This document shows positions 18,196-25,908 of a stretch of DNA of 64,000 bases, piece after piece. The position numbers and the translations under genes were made by a program. Position 1 is the stretch's first letter; each line of letters begins with the position of its first letter. The stretch lies in NCBI GenBank assembly GCA_028823345.1, contig JAPKBR010000007.1, positions 1 to 64,000 of the forward strand, written 5' to 3'. The notes beneath the pieces were generated by a model. It made no database searches. It had not been told where the DNA came from and saw nothing but the letters and a program-made list of their open reading frames with translations. The DNA comes from Planctomycetota bacterium. Lineage in GTDB: Bacteria; Planctomycetota; UBA1135; GCA-002686595.

Positions 18196-19038
18196 ATGAC
18201 TGCCCCTGATTCCACCCCCAGGCAAGGCGACCCCGGCTACCTTCACGGTTTCACCGACTCTGAGGCCGACCGCCTCATACGCCAGGCACGCTTTCTCGAG
18301 CAACGCGTTCACGGCCAGCTGCCCTTCCAGCACTGCAAGGACTTGCTCGAAGTGGGATGCGGAGTGGGCGCCCAGAGCCAGATTCTCCTGCGCCGGTTTC
18401 CCGATCTGCGTGTCACAGGCCTAGATGCGAGCCAAGAAAACCTCGCCACGGCCCAGCGCAACATCGAACAACATAGTTGGTGCAAAGGCCGAATCGACTT
18501 CATCGAGGGGGACGCTATGGCCATGGACTTCCCCATGGACCGTTTCGACGGGGCGTATCTGTGCTGGGTGCTCGAACACATCCCCGATCCTGCCCGGGTC
18601 CTTTCGGAGGTACGCCGAGTGTTGCGGCCCGCCAGCCACGTGGTGGTCAACGAGGTGCAAAACGGCTCGTTCTTCCTCGCGCCCTATTCCCCCTCGACCC
18701 TGGCCTATTGGGCAGCCTTCAACGACCATCAATACGAACTCGGCGGGGATCCTTTCATCGGGGCACGCCTGGGCAATCTCCTGCTGCGGAGTGGTTATCG
18801 CGACATCGTCACGGACGTGATCACCGTGCTGCTGGACAACCGCTGGCCCGGAGAACGCTCGGAATTCATCGCCTACTGGGCCGAGCTGCTGCTCTCCGGA
18901 TCGGAAAGCCTCCTCCAGGCGGGTAAGGTTAGCGAGGAGACCTTCGAGGGCATGAAGAGCGAGTTGGCCGCCGTGGCCCACGATCCAGATTCGGTGATCT
19001 TTTACTCCTTCGTCCAAGCCCGGGCGCGGGTGAGTTAG
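18196..19038 (+). CDS. Class I SAM-dependent methyltransferase
   Basis: This 280-residue protein has the SAM-binding motif I LLEVGCGVGAQSQILLRRF, the acidic motif II in VTGLDAS, motif III in FIEGDAMAMDFP and a post-I LCWVLEHIPDP segment. These are typical of a Methyltransf_11/25-like Rossmann methyltransferase acting on a small molecule or lipid. The N-terminal 60 residues (GYLHGFTDSEADRLIRQARFLE) resemble SAM methyltransferases of the UbiE/tellurite-type group, where DRLIRQA leads into the fold. It is divergent from acs. A CATCCT hexamer ends 9 nt before the ATG and no Shine-Dalgarno is evident, so the message may be leaderless. Substrate unknown. Confidence 0.85.
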   Translation: MTAPDSTPRQGDPGYLHGFTDSEADRLIRQARFLEQRVHGQLPFQHCKDLLEVGCGVGAQSQILLRRFPDLRVTGLDASQENLATAQRNIEQHSWCKGRIDFIEGDAMAMDFPMDRFDGAYLCWVLEHIPDPARVLSEVRRVLRPASHVVVNEVQNGSFFLAPYSPSTLAYWAAFNDHQYELGGDPFIGARLGNLLLRSGYRDIVTDVITVLLDNRWPGERSEFIAYWAELLLSGSESLLQAGKVSEETFEGMKSELAAVAHDPDSVIFYSFVQARARVS

Positions 19039-19144
19039 GCACCAAAGGGCCCGGCCCGAGGTTCCGAAGCCCCTCCTAGGGGGCGCGAGTGGACCCCGGC
19101 CCAACCCATAAAAAATCTGGAAAAAGAGGTCCGTTTTTGGATCC

Positions 19145-19150
19145 TAAAAT
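19145..19150 (+). promoter_or_regulatory. Possible -10 box of the small gene at 19213
   Basis: TAAAAT at 19145-19150 is the best -10 match upstream of the small gene and lies in a locally AT-rich stretch. No convincing -35 accompanies it. It would give a leader of about 55 nt. Confidence 0.25.
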
Positions 19151-19212
19151 TCCCCAAGGAAGGGGGCAACTTGGGCTGCCGGGTGCCGATTGAGTGGGTC
19201 CAAGAGGCAACC

Positions 19213-19413
19213 ATGACACCCATCCCCGACCCTTTCGACGTAGACGTTCCCGAGCCTGGTGCAGGCCGAGTCGTCCTTCACGACACCCCCTGGGTGTTGC
19301 TCCTTTTCCCCGAGACCCGCTCCATCGTATGGGTCGATCTCACCCGATTACCCCACACTAGCGTGCCCCAAGAGACCGCTGGTGAGCCAGGCGACACCCC
19401 CACCACAGGCTAA
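19213..19413 (+). CDS. Small hypothetical protein (66 residues)
   Basis: A short frame starts at ATG 19213 with a GAGG Shine-Dalgarno 5 nt upstream and ends with TAA at 19411-19413. Codon use is G/C-ending like its neighbours. A perfect intrinsic terminator follows 43 nt later, which is the main reason to believe it is a transcribed gene of its own. The protein is acidic and proline-rich, with a central hydrophobic core (VVLHDTPWVLLLFPETRSIV) ending in WVDLTRLPH. It has no signal peptide, cysteines or recognisable family. I cannot assign a function. The alternative is that the transcript is a small RNA and the frame is incidental. Confidence 0.45.
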   Translation: MTPIPDPFDVDVPEPGAGRVVLHDTPWVLLLFPETRSIVWVDLTRLPHTSVPQETAGEPGDTPTTG

Positions 19414-19456
19414 CGGGCACCCCACGAACATCCGCATCCCCTCGCGGATTCCAGGA

Positions 19457-19490
19457 CCCACTTCCGGCGCAGCCGGAAGTGGGTTTCTTC
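19457..19490 (+). terminator. Strong intrinsic terminator
   Basis: CCCACTTCCGGC (19457-19468) pairs perfectly with GCCGGAAGTGGG (19472-19483) over a 3-nt loop, and TTTCTTC follows. A 12-bp GC-rich stem with a T-rich tail is a textbook Rho-independent terminator for plus-strand transcription, ending the small gene at 19213. Confidence 0.85.
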
Positions 19491-19878
19491 GTGGGCCAAC
19501 AAACTGCACGACCACCGTGGGAAATTCCGACAGAAACTTGCCCCACTCCCGGGGGCCCCTCCGGAAACCCCTGTGGACGAGAAGTTCAGGGAGCCTTTGG
19601 CACGCAAACCACCCCCGTGGTCACGACGCCATCCCCCCCCGGCTCCCAGAACTTCTCCCCCTAGAAGAAGGAGTCCACGGATGACGGGATCCAGGGAGGG
19701 TCCCGCCCATCCAACCCTCGAGCCTCTTGGTGCGCAGCGCCGGGAGGCTCGACCTTTAGGTCAAGAACAACGACCAGCCAGACCTCTAGCCCGGGAGATC
19801 ATCGATGGCAGGAACGGCTTGTTGTCACCCCTTGGCCATTGGAAGCCAAGATCAAACACTTTTTGGCGAAGATGCCGC
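19491..19878. other. Gene-free region downstream of the terminator
   Basis: About 390 nt between the plus-strand terminator and the convergent radical SAM gene. An open frame starting at ATG 19681 has a good AAGGAGT-like ribosome-binding site at 19668-19674, but it encodes a low-complexity Pro/Arg-rich peptide that runs antisense into the radical SAM gene, so I do not call it. Nothing else is recognisable. Confidence 0.4.
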
Positions 19879-21288
19879 CTAGGCCCTGCGTTTGAACAGG
19901 GTGAAGTACCTCAGCACACGCCCAACTAAGCGTCCGGGAGTTTTGAGTTCCCGCAAGAGGCGCTTCGGTCGACCGTAGAAGCTGCGATAAGCCTCACTGA
20001 TCTTCTTCTCAATGTCCTTCGCGCTCATGAACTCGTTGCCTTCTAGGGCGCCGTAGCCGGTCATGCTGGCGATGTCGAATTCCCGAGTGCCGCGTAGCAT
20101 CTTATAGAGCGGCGTGCCGGGGTAGGCTGTCACGGCGCAGAACTGGACTTGATCCGGGTCGAGGCGATCGACTAGAGCGATGGTCTCGTCTGCCATGGCC
20201 GGTGTTTCTTCGGGGAAGCCGATCATGCAAAATGCCCGGGTTTCGATCCCCACTTCCCGGCAGATGCGGAAGACATCGGCAGCCTGGTCCAGATCGCTGA
20301 GTTTGTTGCCGCAGTGCTTGCGTTGGATTTCCGCGTTACCCGATTCGATTCCAAGGGAAATATGCTTGCAGCCCGCTTCGGCCATGCGCTTCAGGAGTGT
20401 TTCGTTGAGGGTCTTGACCGCAGTCTCGCACTGCCAGATCAGGTCCTTCCAGCCGCGCTCGATAATGCCATCGCAAATGGCCTGCACACGATCCTTACGG
20501 GTGGTAAAGATTGGATCGCGGAAGACCACATGACGCAGCCCGTGGTTGACGTACAAATCGTCCAGTTCCTTGAGCACATGTTCTGGACTACGGAAACGAA
20601 AGCGCAGACCCTGGGCAAGCGTATAGCCACAGAAGGAACAGTCCAGGGGACAGCCCCGGGAGGACTTGACCGTGGTCACCGTGCCCTTGATGCCCGGGAA
20701 ATGATAAGCCTGATTGTCGAGCAAGTGCCGGGCGGGAATCGGCAGGGCATCCAGGTCGTTGATCTTGGCGCGCTCGACTTCGTGCATCACCGTGCCATCT
20801 GCTTGGGCGTGGGAGATCCCCTCAAGTCCCTCCAGTGATGTTCCCGCAGTCACTCGATCAGCCAGAGCGAGCACGGTGGCTTCCGGTTCTCCACGCACGA
20901 CCGCATCGATTTTGCCCTCGGCGAAAACCTCGTCTGGGCAATAAGTCACTTGACTGCCAAGCATTGCTACCAGAGCACGACTGCCTTGCTTCACCCGACC
21001 CGCCAGGGCCAAGTCTTGATCTAAGGAGGTGCTGGAGGAATCCAGGCACACCATGTCTGGGTCATCCGCCAGGATCCGCTCCAAGACCCCGTCCGCGTCC
21101 AAGCCCACGGCATCCGCATCGTGGATCGTGACCTGATGGCCCGAATCCTCCAAGAAGGAAGCCACGTGAGCCAGCTCGATCGGTGGATAGAGCAAGTCGG
21201 GACTGACCGCCATACCAAAGCCACCCATGAGCCCGCGGGAAACGCGGAACTCCGGAGGGCTCGGGGGGGTGACGAGGACGACTTTCAA
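19879..21288 (-). CDS. B12-binding-domain radical SAM protein
   Basis: The 469-residue protein combines an N-terminal cobalamin-binding-type Rossmann domain (KVVLVTPPSPP, then ELAHVASFLEDSGHQVTIHDAD) with a radical SAM core. The 4Fe-4S ligands are in SSRGCPLDCSFCGY (CxxxCxxC). Further landmarks are HVVFRDPIFTTRKDRV, CKHISLGIESGNAEI, CMIGFPEETPAMADETI and the C-terminal AYPGTPLY. Proteins of this layout methylate or rearrange lipids, hopanoids, phosphonates and antibiotics, so the reaction is open. The N-terminal domain lacks an obvious DxHxxG histidine, as in many members that bind B12 base-off without it. The start is TTG at 21288, placed 8 nt after a well-formed promoter, suggesting a leaderless transcript. 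Confidence 0.88.
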   Translation of the reverse strand: MKVVLVTPPSPPEFRVSRGLMGGFGMAVSPDLLYPPIELAHVASFLEDSGHQVTIHDADAVGLDADGVLERILADDPDMVCLDSSSTSLDQDLALAGRVKQGSRALVAMLGSQVTYCPDEVFAEGKIDAVVRGEPEATVLALADRVTAGTSLEGLEGISHAQADGTVMHEVERAKINDLDALPIPARHLLDNQAYHFPGIKGTVTTVKSSRGCPLDCSFCGYTLAQGLRFRFRSPEHVLKELDDLYVNHGLRHVVFRDPIFTTRKDRVQAICDGIIERGWKDLIWQCETAVKTLNETLLKRMAEAGCKHISLGIESGNAEIQRKHCGNKLSDLDQAADVFRICREVGIETRAFCMIGFPEETPAMADETIALVDRLDPDQVQFCAVTAYPGTPLYKMLRGTREFDIASMTGYGALEGNEFMSAKDIEKKISEAYRSFYGRPKRLLRELKTPGRLVGRVLRYFTLFKRRA

Positions 21289-21296
21289 CTAGGGTT

Positions 21297-21326
21297 AGAA
21301 TAAGGGGGGAAACAGAGGAACGCCAA
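21297..21326 (-). promoter_or_regulatory. Promoter of the radical SAM gene
   Basis: On the minus strand TTGGCG (21321-21326) and TATTCT (21297-21302) are separated by 18 nt. The -10 ends only 8 nt before the TTG start codon at 21288, so the predicted transcript has at most one or two untranslated bases. Confidence 0.5.
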
Positions 21327-21387
21327 GGGACGCAGGCCTCTAATCAATCGACCTCTTACGAGGCCATTGGTGAGGGAAATGACCCGA

Positions 21388-23823
21388 TCAGGACCGCAAT
21401 TCAGCTCCGAGTTCGCCCAAACCCCGCTCCAAGCGGCGCAGGAAGGACTGGGCGTCCTTGTCGGTCAGAGTCTTTTTGTCGTTTTGCAGCACAAGGTGAT
21501 AGGCCAAAGAGCGCCGATCCGCGCCTAATTGCTCCCCTCGGAACAGATCAAAAACCACCAGGTCCCGGGCATTGCCTTTACCAGCCTTTTCGATTGCGTG
21601 GGCTAAGTCCCGGGCGGGAACCTCGTCCGGGGCCACGATCGCCACGTCGATCTTGAAACCAGGGTAGCGAGGCAGAGGCACAAAGGAAGTGCCGCTGGGC
21701 TCCTGTTCCAGCAAGAGGTCCAGGGAAACGCAAGCCGCAGCCGTGTCGCTTGCCAGCTCCCCGTCAATGCCCAGAGGCCCAGCCAGGCCCGGGTCCAATT
21801 CCGCAACGAAGCCGATCGTAGTCCCTGCCTGCTTGCCGCTTGCGCCGACGACTAACTCCACCCGCCGAACAGGGTGCACCCAGGGCACCGAGGGTTCTTC
21901 GCAAGGGACGAATTGCAGGTCCGGGAACTGCAGCGCTCCCAGAAGATCTTTTACCACAGCCATGAGACGCGCCAGGGCACCTTGTTCAAAGGATGGGTTG
22001 TCGCTCTTGCTTTGACAAAGAACCAAGCCAAGCTCATGCACTTCCTTGGGCTCGCCCCGATCGTTGGCCTCTTCCGGCCGATAACCCTTGCCAATTTCAA
22101 AGAGGCGCACCTCTTCGCGCTGACGACGGTTGGGTTCGAGCAGGGTCAGGAGGCTCGGTAACACCGTGCGTCGGATCCGCGCCGAGCCTTCGGCCACGGG
22201 GTTGATCACCGACACATAGGGATCTCCGTCCAAGCCCAGCATCTGGTGCAAGCTGTCGGACTGAAATGAATAACTCATGGTCTCGTGGAAGCGCGCGCCC
22301 CCCGCCAAAAGGTCCCGACAGGACTCGGTCAATTCCCGGCGGTGATCCACGGGCGGCGGCACCAAAGCCCCCACCAAGTGCTGCTCAGGAATATTCCCAT
22401 AGCGATAGAGCCGACCAATCTCTTCCACAAGATCCATCTCGATGCCGATGTCCTTGGTGGCTCGATTGGAAGGCACTCGGACCATCAAGCCCCCATCCTG
22501 GGACTGAACCCCAAAGTCGATGCTGGTCAATAGAGTGGTCATCACCTCGTCGGAAATGTCCGCTCCAAGAGACCGCCTAACTTGATCCGGGTTCAAAGGG
22601 ATCTCGCAAGCGGGGTCGCTCCAGTCCCCCACATCCACCAATTGGGCGGGAAAGCTCACATCCGGCTGCAACTCGCGCAAGAGCCGCGCAAAGTGTCCCG
22701 CCGCCTGAAGGGGTAGGGTCGGGTCCAGGTGCTTTTCGAAACGCGCCGAGGAATCCGTGCGCAGCCCAAGCCTGGAGCTCGTCCGCCGCACGGGGACCGG
22801 CTCAAAGCATGCGACCTCCAGCAACAGTCGTGCTGTGCCCTCTTTCACTTTGGAGTTTTCGCCTCCCATGATGCCCGCCAGGGCGACACCCTCTCCGCCG
22901 GAACAGATCAGAAGATCGCTGGGCTGCAAGTTTCGCTGTACTTCGTCCAGAGTCACCAGGGTTTCACCATCGCGCGCCTCTCGCACAACGATGCCCTCGC
23001 TGGAAAGTTGATCCCGATCAAAGGTGTGGTTTGGTTGCCCCAGGTCCCCCATCACAAAGTTGGAGAGGTCCACGAGCAAGTCGATGGGCCGCTGGTCTGT
23101 TGCCAACAACAGGGCGCGCATCCAGTCGGGTGTCTTACCCTGGCCCACTCCGTCAATGGAAAGGCCGATGTAGCGAGAGCAAGCGGGGCTCTCAACTCTC
23201 ACGGACACGGGATCCTCGCTGCCCAACTCGGGCATGCTGGTTTCCAGGGGCAACAAAGGCCGCTGCAAAATCGCCGCGACTTCCCGCGCAATTCCCCGGT
23301 GGCCCCAAAGGTCCGGACGGTGCGTCAGGGACTTGTTGTCAATTTCCAACACCCAGTCGTCGATGCCGATAGCCTCGGCCACGGGGGCACCAACGGTGGG
23401 TTCCCCGGGAAGTACCCAGATCCCGTCGTGTTCGTCCGACAGACCGAGCTCCCGTTCCGAACAAATCATGCCCACCGACGGCACGCCGCGGATCTTTGAT
23501 TTCTTGATCTTGAAGTCTCCAGGCAAAACCGTGCCCACGGTGGCCACCGCCACCCGTTGACCCGCCGCCACGTTGGGAGCGCCGCAGACGATTTGCAGGG
23601 GTTCGCCCGTGCCCACATCCACCTGGCAGATCCCGAGTTTGTCCGCGTCCGGGTGCTTGATCCGCTCCGTCACGTGTCCCACCACCACATCCGACAGATA
23701 GGGCGCAAATCGCTCGACTCCCTCGACCTCGGCGGTGGAAAGGGTCAAATCTAGGGCCAGTTGCTCGGGATCGATCCCGGTCAGGTCCACATGGCGGCCA
23801 AGCCAGCGCATTGAGATCAGCAT
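21388..23823 (-). CDS. pheT: Phenylalanyl-tRNA synthetase beta subunit
   Basis: The 811-residue protein is the tRNA-binding and editing subunit of the heterotetrameric PheRS. In order it has the N-terminal MLISMRWL start and EMAP-II-like tRNA-binding domain (about 40-150; HPDADKLGICQVD, CGAPNVAAGQ), the B3/B4 editing region, the B5 domain, the catalytic-like core and the C-terminal FDX-ACB anticodon-binding domain (PRYPGFKIDVAIV, LVVFDLFRGEQLG, LAYHLVLQNDKKTLTD). I chose ATG 23823, which overlaps the pheS stop by 7 nt and gives the usual MxISxxWL N-terminus; an internal ATG at 23811 is the alternative. It is the last gene of rpmI-rplT-pheS-pheT. Confidence 0.97.
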   Translation of the reverse strand: MLISMRWLGRHVDLTGIDPEQLALDLTLSTAEVEGVERFAPYLSDVVVGHVTERIKHPDADKLGICQVDVGTGEPLQIVCGAPNVAAGQRVAVATVGTVLPGDFKIKKSKIRGVPSVGMICSERELGLSDEHDGIWVLPGEPTVGAPVAEAIGIDDWVLEIDNKSLTHRPDLWGHRGIAREVAAILQRPLLPLETSMPELGSEDPVSVRVESPACSRYIGLSIDGVGQGKTPDWMRALLLATDQRPIDLLVDLSNFVMGDLGQPNHTFDRDQLSSEGIVVREARDGETLVTLDEVQRNLQPSDLLICSGGEGVALAGIMGGENSKVKEGTARLLLEVACFEPVPVRRTSSRLGLRTDSSARFEKHLDPTLPLQAAGHFARLLRELQPDVSFPAQLVDVGDWSDPACEIPLNPDQVRRSLGADISDEVMTTLLTSIDFGVQSQDGGLMVRVPSNRATKDIGIEMDLVEEIGRLYRYGNIPEQHLVGALVPPPVDHRRELTESCRDLLAGGARFHETMSYSFQSDSLHQMLGLDGDPYVSVINPVAEGSARIRRTVLPSLLTLLEPNRRQREEVRLFEIGKGYRPEEANDRGEPKEVHELGLVLCQSKSDNPSFEQGALARLMAVVKDLLGALQFPDLQFVPCEEPSVPWVHPVRRVELVVGASGKQAGTTIGFVAELDPGLAGPLGIDGELASDTAAACVSLDLLLEQEPSGTSFVPLPRYPGFKIDVAIVAPDEVPARDLAHAIEKAGKGNARDLVVFDLFRGEQLGADRRSLAYHLVLQNDKKTLTDKDAQSFLRRLERGLGELGAELRS

Positions 23824-24839
23824 GAGAATTGCTCCAGGAAACGCAGGTCTCCGCCCAAGAGGTGGCGCACGTCGTCGATGCCATGGGAGAGCATCACCAG
23901 GCGCGAGAGGCCCAACCCAAAGGCGAAGCCACTCCATTCATCCGGATCGATCCCCGCTGCCTGCAAAACCTTGGGGTGCACCAAGCCGCAGGGCAGCAAT
24001 TCGATCCAACGGGTTCCCTTACAAACCCGGCAGCCATCACTACAAAAGACACAGCGCGCATCCAACTCAAAGCCAGGTTCCACGAAGGGGAAGTGTCCGG
24101 GTCGCAACCGCACATCGATGTCGCGCCCAAAGATTCCACGCAACAGGGTCTTCATGGTGCCCACTAGGTGCCCCACGGAAATGTCCTTGCCCACAACCAA
24201 ACCCTCCATCTGATGGAAGGTGTGTTCGTGGGTTGCATCCGTGCTTTCCTGGCGGAAGACTTTACCCGGACAGACCAACCTAAATGGCGGGGTCAGACGT
24301 TCCATCGCCCGCACTTGCACGGGGGACGTGTGGGTACGCAAGACCAGGCTGCCTTTCTCATCGCAATAGAAAGTGTCTTGCGAATCCCGGGCCGGATGAT
24401 CGGCAGAGATATTGAGGGCTTCAAAGTTGTACCAGTCGAGTTCCACCTCGGGCCCATCAAGAATGTGGTAGCCCATGGAAGTGAACACCTCCACCAGCTT
24501 GCGGGTCACGTGGGTGATCGGGTGCAGGGAGCCGCGCTCTACCTGAGGCGGCGGCAGGGTGGCATCAAAGCCGACGCCGGCCCGGTCCCGGGCCAAGTCC
24601 GCCTGGGCCAATTCGGTTGCCCGTGCCTGAAGGCCAGCGGTCAAGGCGGTCTTCAATTCGTTGGCCGCGCGACCAGCGGGTCCACGCTCCGCTGGGGGTA
24701 GGCTTGGGATTGCCGAGAGCTGCTGACCTAGCAAGCCATCCTTGCCAAGCAGCTCCCGCTCAAGGGCGGCTAGGGCCGCAGGGTCAGGAGCCTCGGCGAT
24801 GCGCGCCTGGGCCGTCTCAAGATTGGCTTGGTTGTCCAC
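23817..24839 (-). CDS. pheS: Phenylalanyl-tRNA synthetase alpha subunit
   Basis: This 340-residue class II synthetase subunit charges tRNA-Phe together with PheT. The N-terminal coiled coil (residues 1-90) is followed by the catalytic core: HPITHVTRKLVEVFTSMGY, the NFEALNISADHPARDSQDTFY block, the RLVCPGKVFRQESTDATHEH motif 2 loop, the CVFCSDGCRVCKGTRWIE segment and motif 3 in GFAFGLGLSRLVMLSHGI with its conserved arginine. The length is normal. The 177-nt gap to rplT contains a long hairpin at 24924-24958 that could regulate pheST. Confidence 0.97.
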   Translation of the reverse strand: MDNQANLETAQARIAEAPDPAALAALERELLGKDGLLGQQLSAIPSLPPAERGPAGRAANELKTALTAGLQARATELAQADLARDRAGVGFDATLPPPQVERGSLHPITHVTRKLVEVFTSMGYHILDGPEVELDWYNFEALNISADHPARDSQDTFYCDEKGSLVLRTHTSPVQVRAMERLTPPFRLVCPGKVFRQESTDATHEHTFHQMEGLVVGKDISVGHLVGTMKTLLRGIFGRDIDVRLRPGHFPFVEPGFELDARCVFCSDGCRVCKGTRWIELLPCGLVHPKVLQAAGIDPDEWSGFAFGLGLSRLVMLSHGIDDVRHLLGGDLRFLEQFSC

Positions 24840-24923
24840 AGAAGGAGTCTAGAAGAGGTGAAGGGGAATTGGCTCTGGAAGCTGCAAATCCTGTCCCCGA
24901 GCGGTCGTGCCCCCCATTCGACA

Positions 24924-24958
24924 GCAACCCCACAGGTCCAAGGAGCCTATGGGGTTGC
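24924..24958 (-). promoter_or_regulatory. Hairpin in the rplT-pheS leader region
   Basis: GCAACCCCACAGG (24924-24936) pairs with CCTATGGGGTTGC (24946-24958), twelve pairs with one mismatch around a 9-nt loop. It lies in the 177-nt gap between rplT and pheS. No T tract follows on the minus strand, so it is not a plain terminator. It could be an attenuator, a processing site or an RNA stabiliser. I looked for T-box landmarks and did not find the conserved antiterminator core. Confidence 0.45.
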
Positions 24959-25016
24959 AGTCGGTGGTGCAACGAATGCACTCGGACAGAGATCGCGTAG
25001 GACCTCCGAGCCAGCC

Positions 25017-25376
25017 TCAGACGCCGCGGGCAGCGGCGGATGCGGTGGTCAGTTCGGTGAAAGCGGCGGGATCGTGGATCGCCAGCTCTGAAAGCTGCTT
25101 GCGGTTGAGCTCAATGCCTGCCTTCTTGAGGCCGTTCATGAACCTGGAATAGTTCATGCCGTTTTGGCGCGCCGCAGCGTTGATACGCACGACCCAAAGC
25201 CGACGGAACTGGCGCTTTTTCTGGCGACGGTCCCGGTAGGCAAAAGCCCAGGAGCGCATGAGCGCTTCACGCACCGTGCGCCAGAGCTTGCTGCGGCCAC
25301 CGCGGTAGCCACGAGCTTGCTTGAAGAAACGGGCCTTCTTACGGGCGCGGGGTGCGCCATAGGTTACACGCACCAT
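25017..25376 (-). CDS. rplT: 50S ribosomal protein L20
   Basis: This 119-residue, very basic protein matches L20 along its whole length. It shows [23 protein letters not shown] near the N-terminus, then [27 protein letters not shown] and the C-terminal [27 protein letters not shown]20 binds 23S rRNA early in large-subunit assembly and in many bacteria autoregulates its operon. It starts 1 nt after the rpmI stop and is the second gene of rpmI-rplT-pheS-pheT. Confidence 0.98.
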   Translation of the reverse strand: MVRVTYGAPRARKKARFFKQARGYRGGRSKLWRTVREALMRSWAFAYRDRRQKKRQFRRLWVVRINAAARQNGMNYSRFMNGLKKAGIELNRKQLSELAIHDPAAFTELTTASAAARGV

Positions 25377-25377
25377 G

Positions 25378-25575
25378 TTAGTGCCCCCCCATCATACGTA
25401 GAAGCAGCTTGGCCCAGGTTCCGCCCGTGATGATCGACCTGCGCTTGGCGCGCTTGGCACCAGCACTGCGAATGGCGTGCATGTGCCCGCGGCTCGGACG
25501 GTTGGACTTGAGTTTGCCGGATTTGGTCCGACGGAACCGCTTCTTAACGGCTCCCTTTGATTTCATCTTAGGCAT
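25378..25575 (-). CDS. rpmI: 50S ribosomal protein L35
   Basis: The 65-residue protein is a standard L35: [20 protein letters not shown], then the K/R-rich middle and a hydrophobic C-terminus. It is a late-assembling large-subunit protein. A candidate promoter and a roughly 90-nt leader precede it. Unlike the usual infC-rpmI-rplT arrangement, infC is 3.2 kb upstream and separated by another gene and terminators, so this operon needs its own promoter. Confidence 0.97.
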   Translation of the reverse strand: MPKMKSKGAVKKRFRRTKSGKLKSNRPSRGHMHAIRSAGAKRAKRRSIITGGTWAKLLLRMMGGH

Positions 25576-25673
25576 GGCACATCCTCGGTAGGGCCCGTGG
25601 GCCGGTCACGAAACCCTGGTCGCTGGCATGCCACCGCTTGCAGGGGCCCGGAATCCCGGGCTTGGAGCGCAAA

Positions 25674-25701
25674 AGGATAACGATTTCACGCCCCTCTGCA
25701 A
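25674..25701 (-). promoter_or_regulatory. Candidate promoter of rpmI-rplT-pheST
   Basis: On the minus strand TTGCAG (25696-25701), 16 nt, then TATCCT (25674-25679). Transcription would begin near 25667 and leave a leader of about 90 nt, containing a CCCGGGATTCCGGG fold-back, in which L20 autocontrol could operate. Placement is supported by the terminator hairpins just upstream (25811-25890). Confidence 0.4.
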
Positions 25702-25810
25702 GCCCAAGGGCCCCTTTCTCCATATCAGCCCCCACAAAACAGGACTGCAGGAGGCCAGCCCAGGGCGAACTTGCAGGAGAACCCCTCCATCGGCCGTCAG
25801 GCCCCCCTAG

Positions 25811-25860
25811 TTCTTCGCCCCTGTCCCAAAGCCTATACGGCCTGGGACAGGGGCGAAGAA
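25811..25860. terminator. 18-bp perfect-stem hairpin
   Basis: TTCTTCGCCCCTGTCCCA (25811-25828) is the exact reverse complement of 25843-25860, with a 14-nt loop that itself contains a GCC/GGC pairing. It lies about 50 nt past the metalloprotease stop. There is no T tract on the minus strand after the stem apart from the stem ends, so its terminator role is inferred from position and stability. Confidence 0.6.
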
Positions 25861-25869
25861 ACGGCCGGA

Positions 25870-25890
25870 AGGGCTTCCGAAAGAAGCCCT
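25870..25890 (-). terminator. Second hairpin after the metalloprotease stop
   Basis: AGGGCTTC (25870-25877) and GAAGCCCT (25883-25890) form an 8-bp stem with a 5-nt loop, beginning 19 nt after the protease stop codon on the minus strand. Together with the 18-bp hairpin it forms a tandem structure that probably ends the protease transcript. Confidence 0.5.
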
Positions 25891-25908
25891 CGACCCGCTA
25901 AAGGACGC

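Larger units (their letters stand above)
25576..25908. other. Intergenic region between metalloprotease gene and rpmI
   Basis: 333 nt with no gene. From the protease side it holds two hairpins (25870-25890 and 25811-25860), then about 110 nt of undistinguished sequence, a candidate rpmI promoter (25674-25701) and the rpmI leader. Confidence 0.6.

Noticed and set aside
19681-19929. Frame starting at ATG 19681 with an AAGGAGT-like site upstream
   Set aside because: Encodes a Pro/Arg-rich low-complexity peptide and runs antisense into the end of the radical SAM gene; no terminator follows.
23824-23937. Longer pheT start upstream of 23823
   Set aside because: The added residues lie within pheS in another frame and do not match the PheT N-terminus.
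24840-25016. Possible T-box or tRNA-like element ahead of pheS
   Set aside because: A strong hairpin exists, but the conserved T-box antiterminator core and any CCA-ending cloverleaf are missing.
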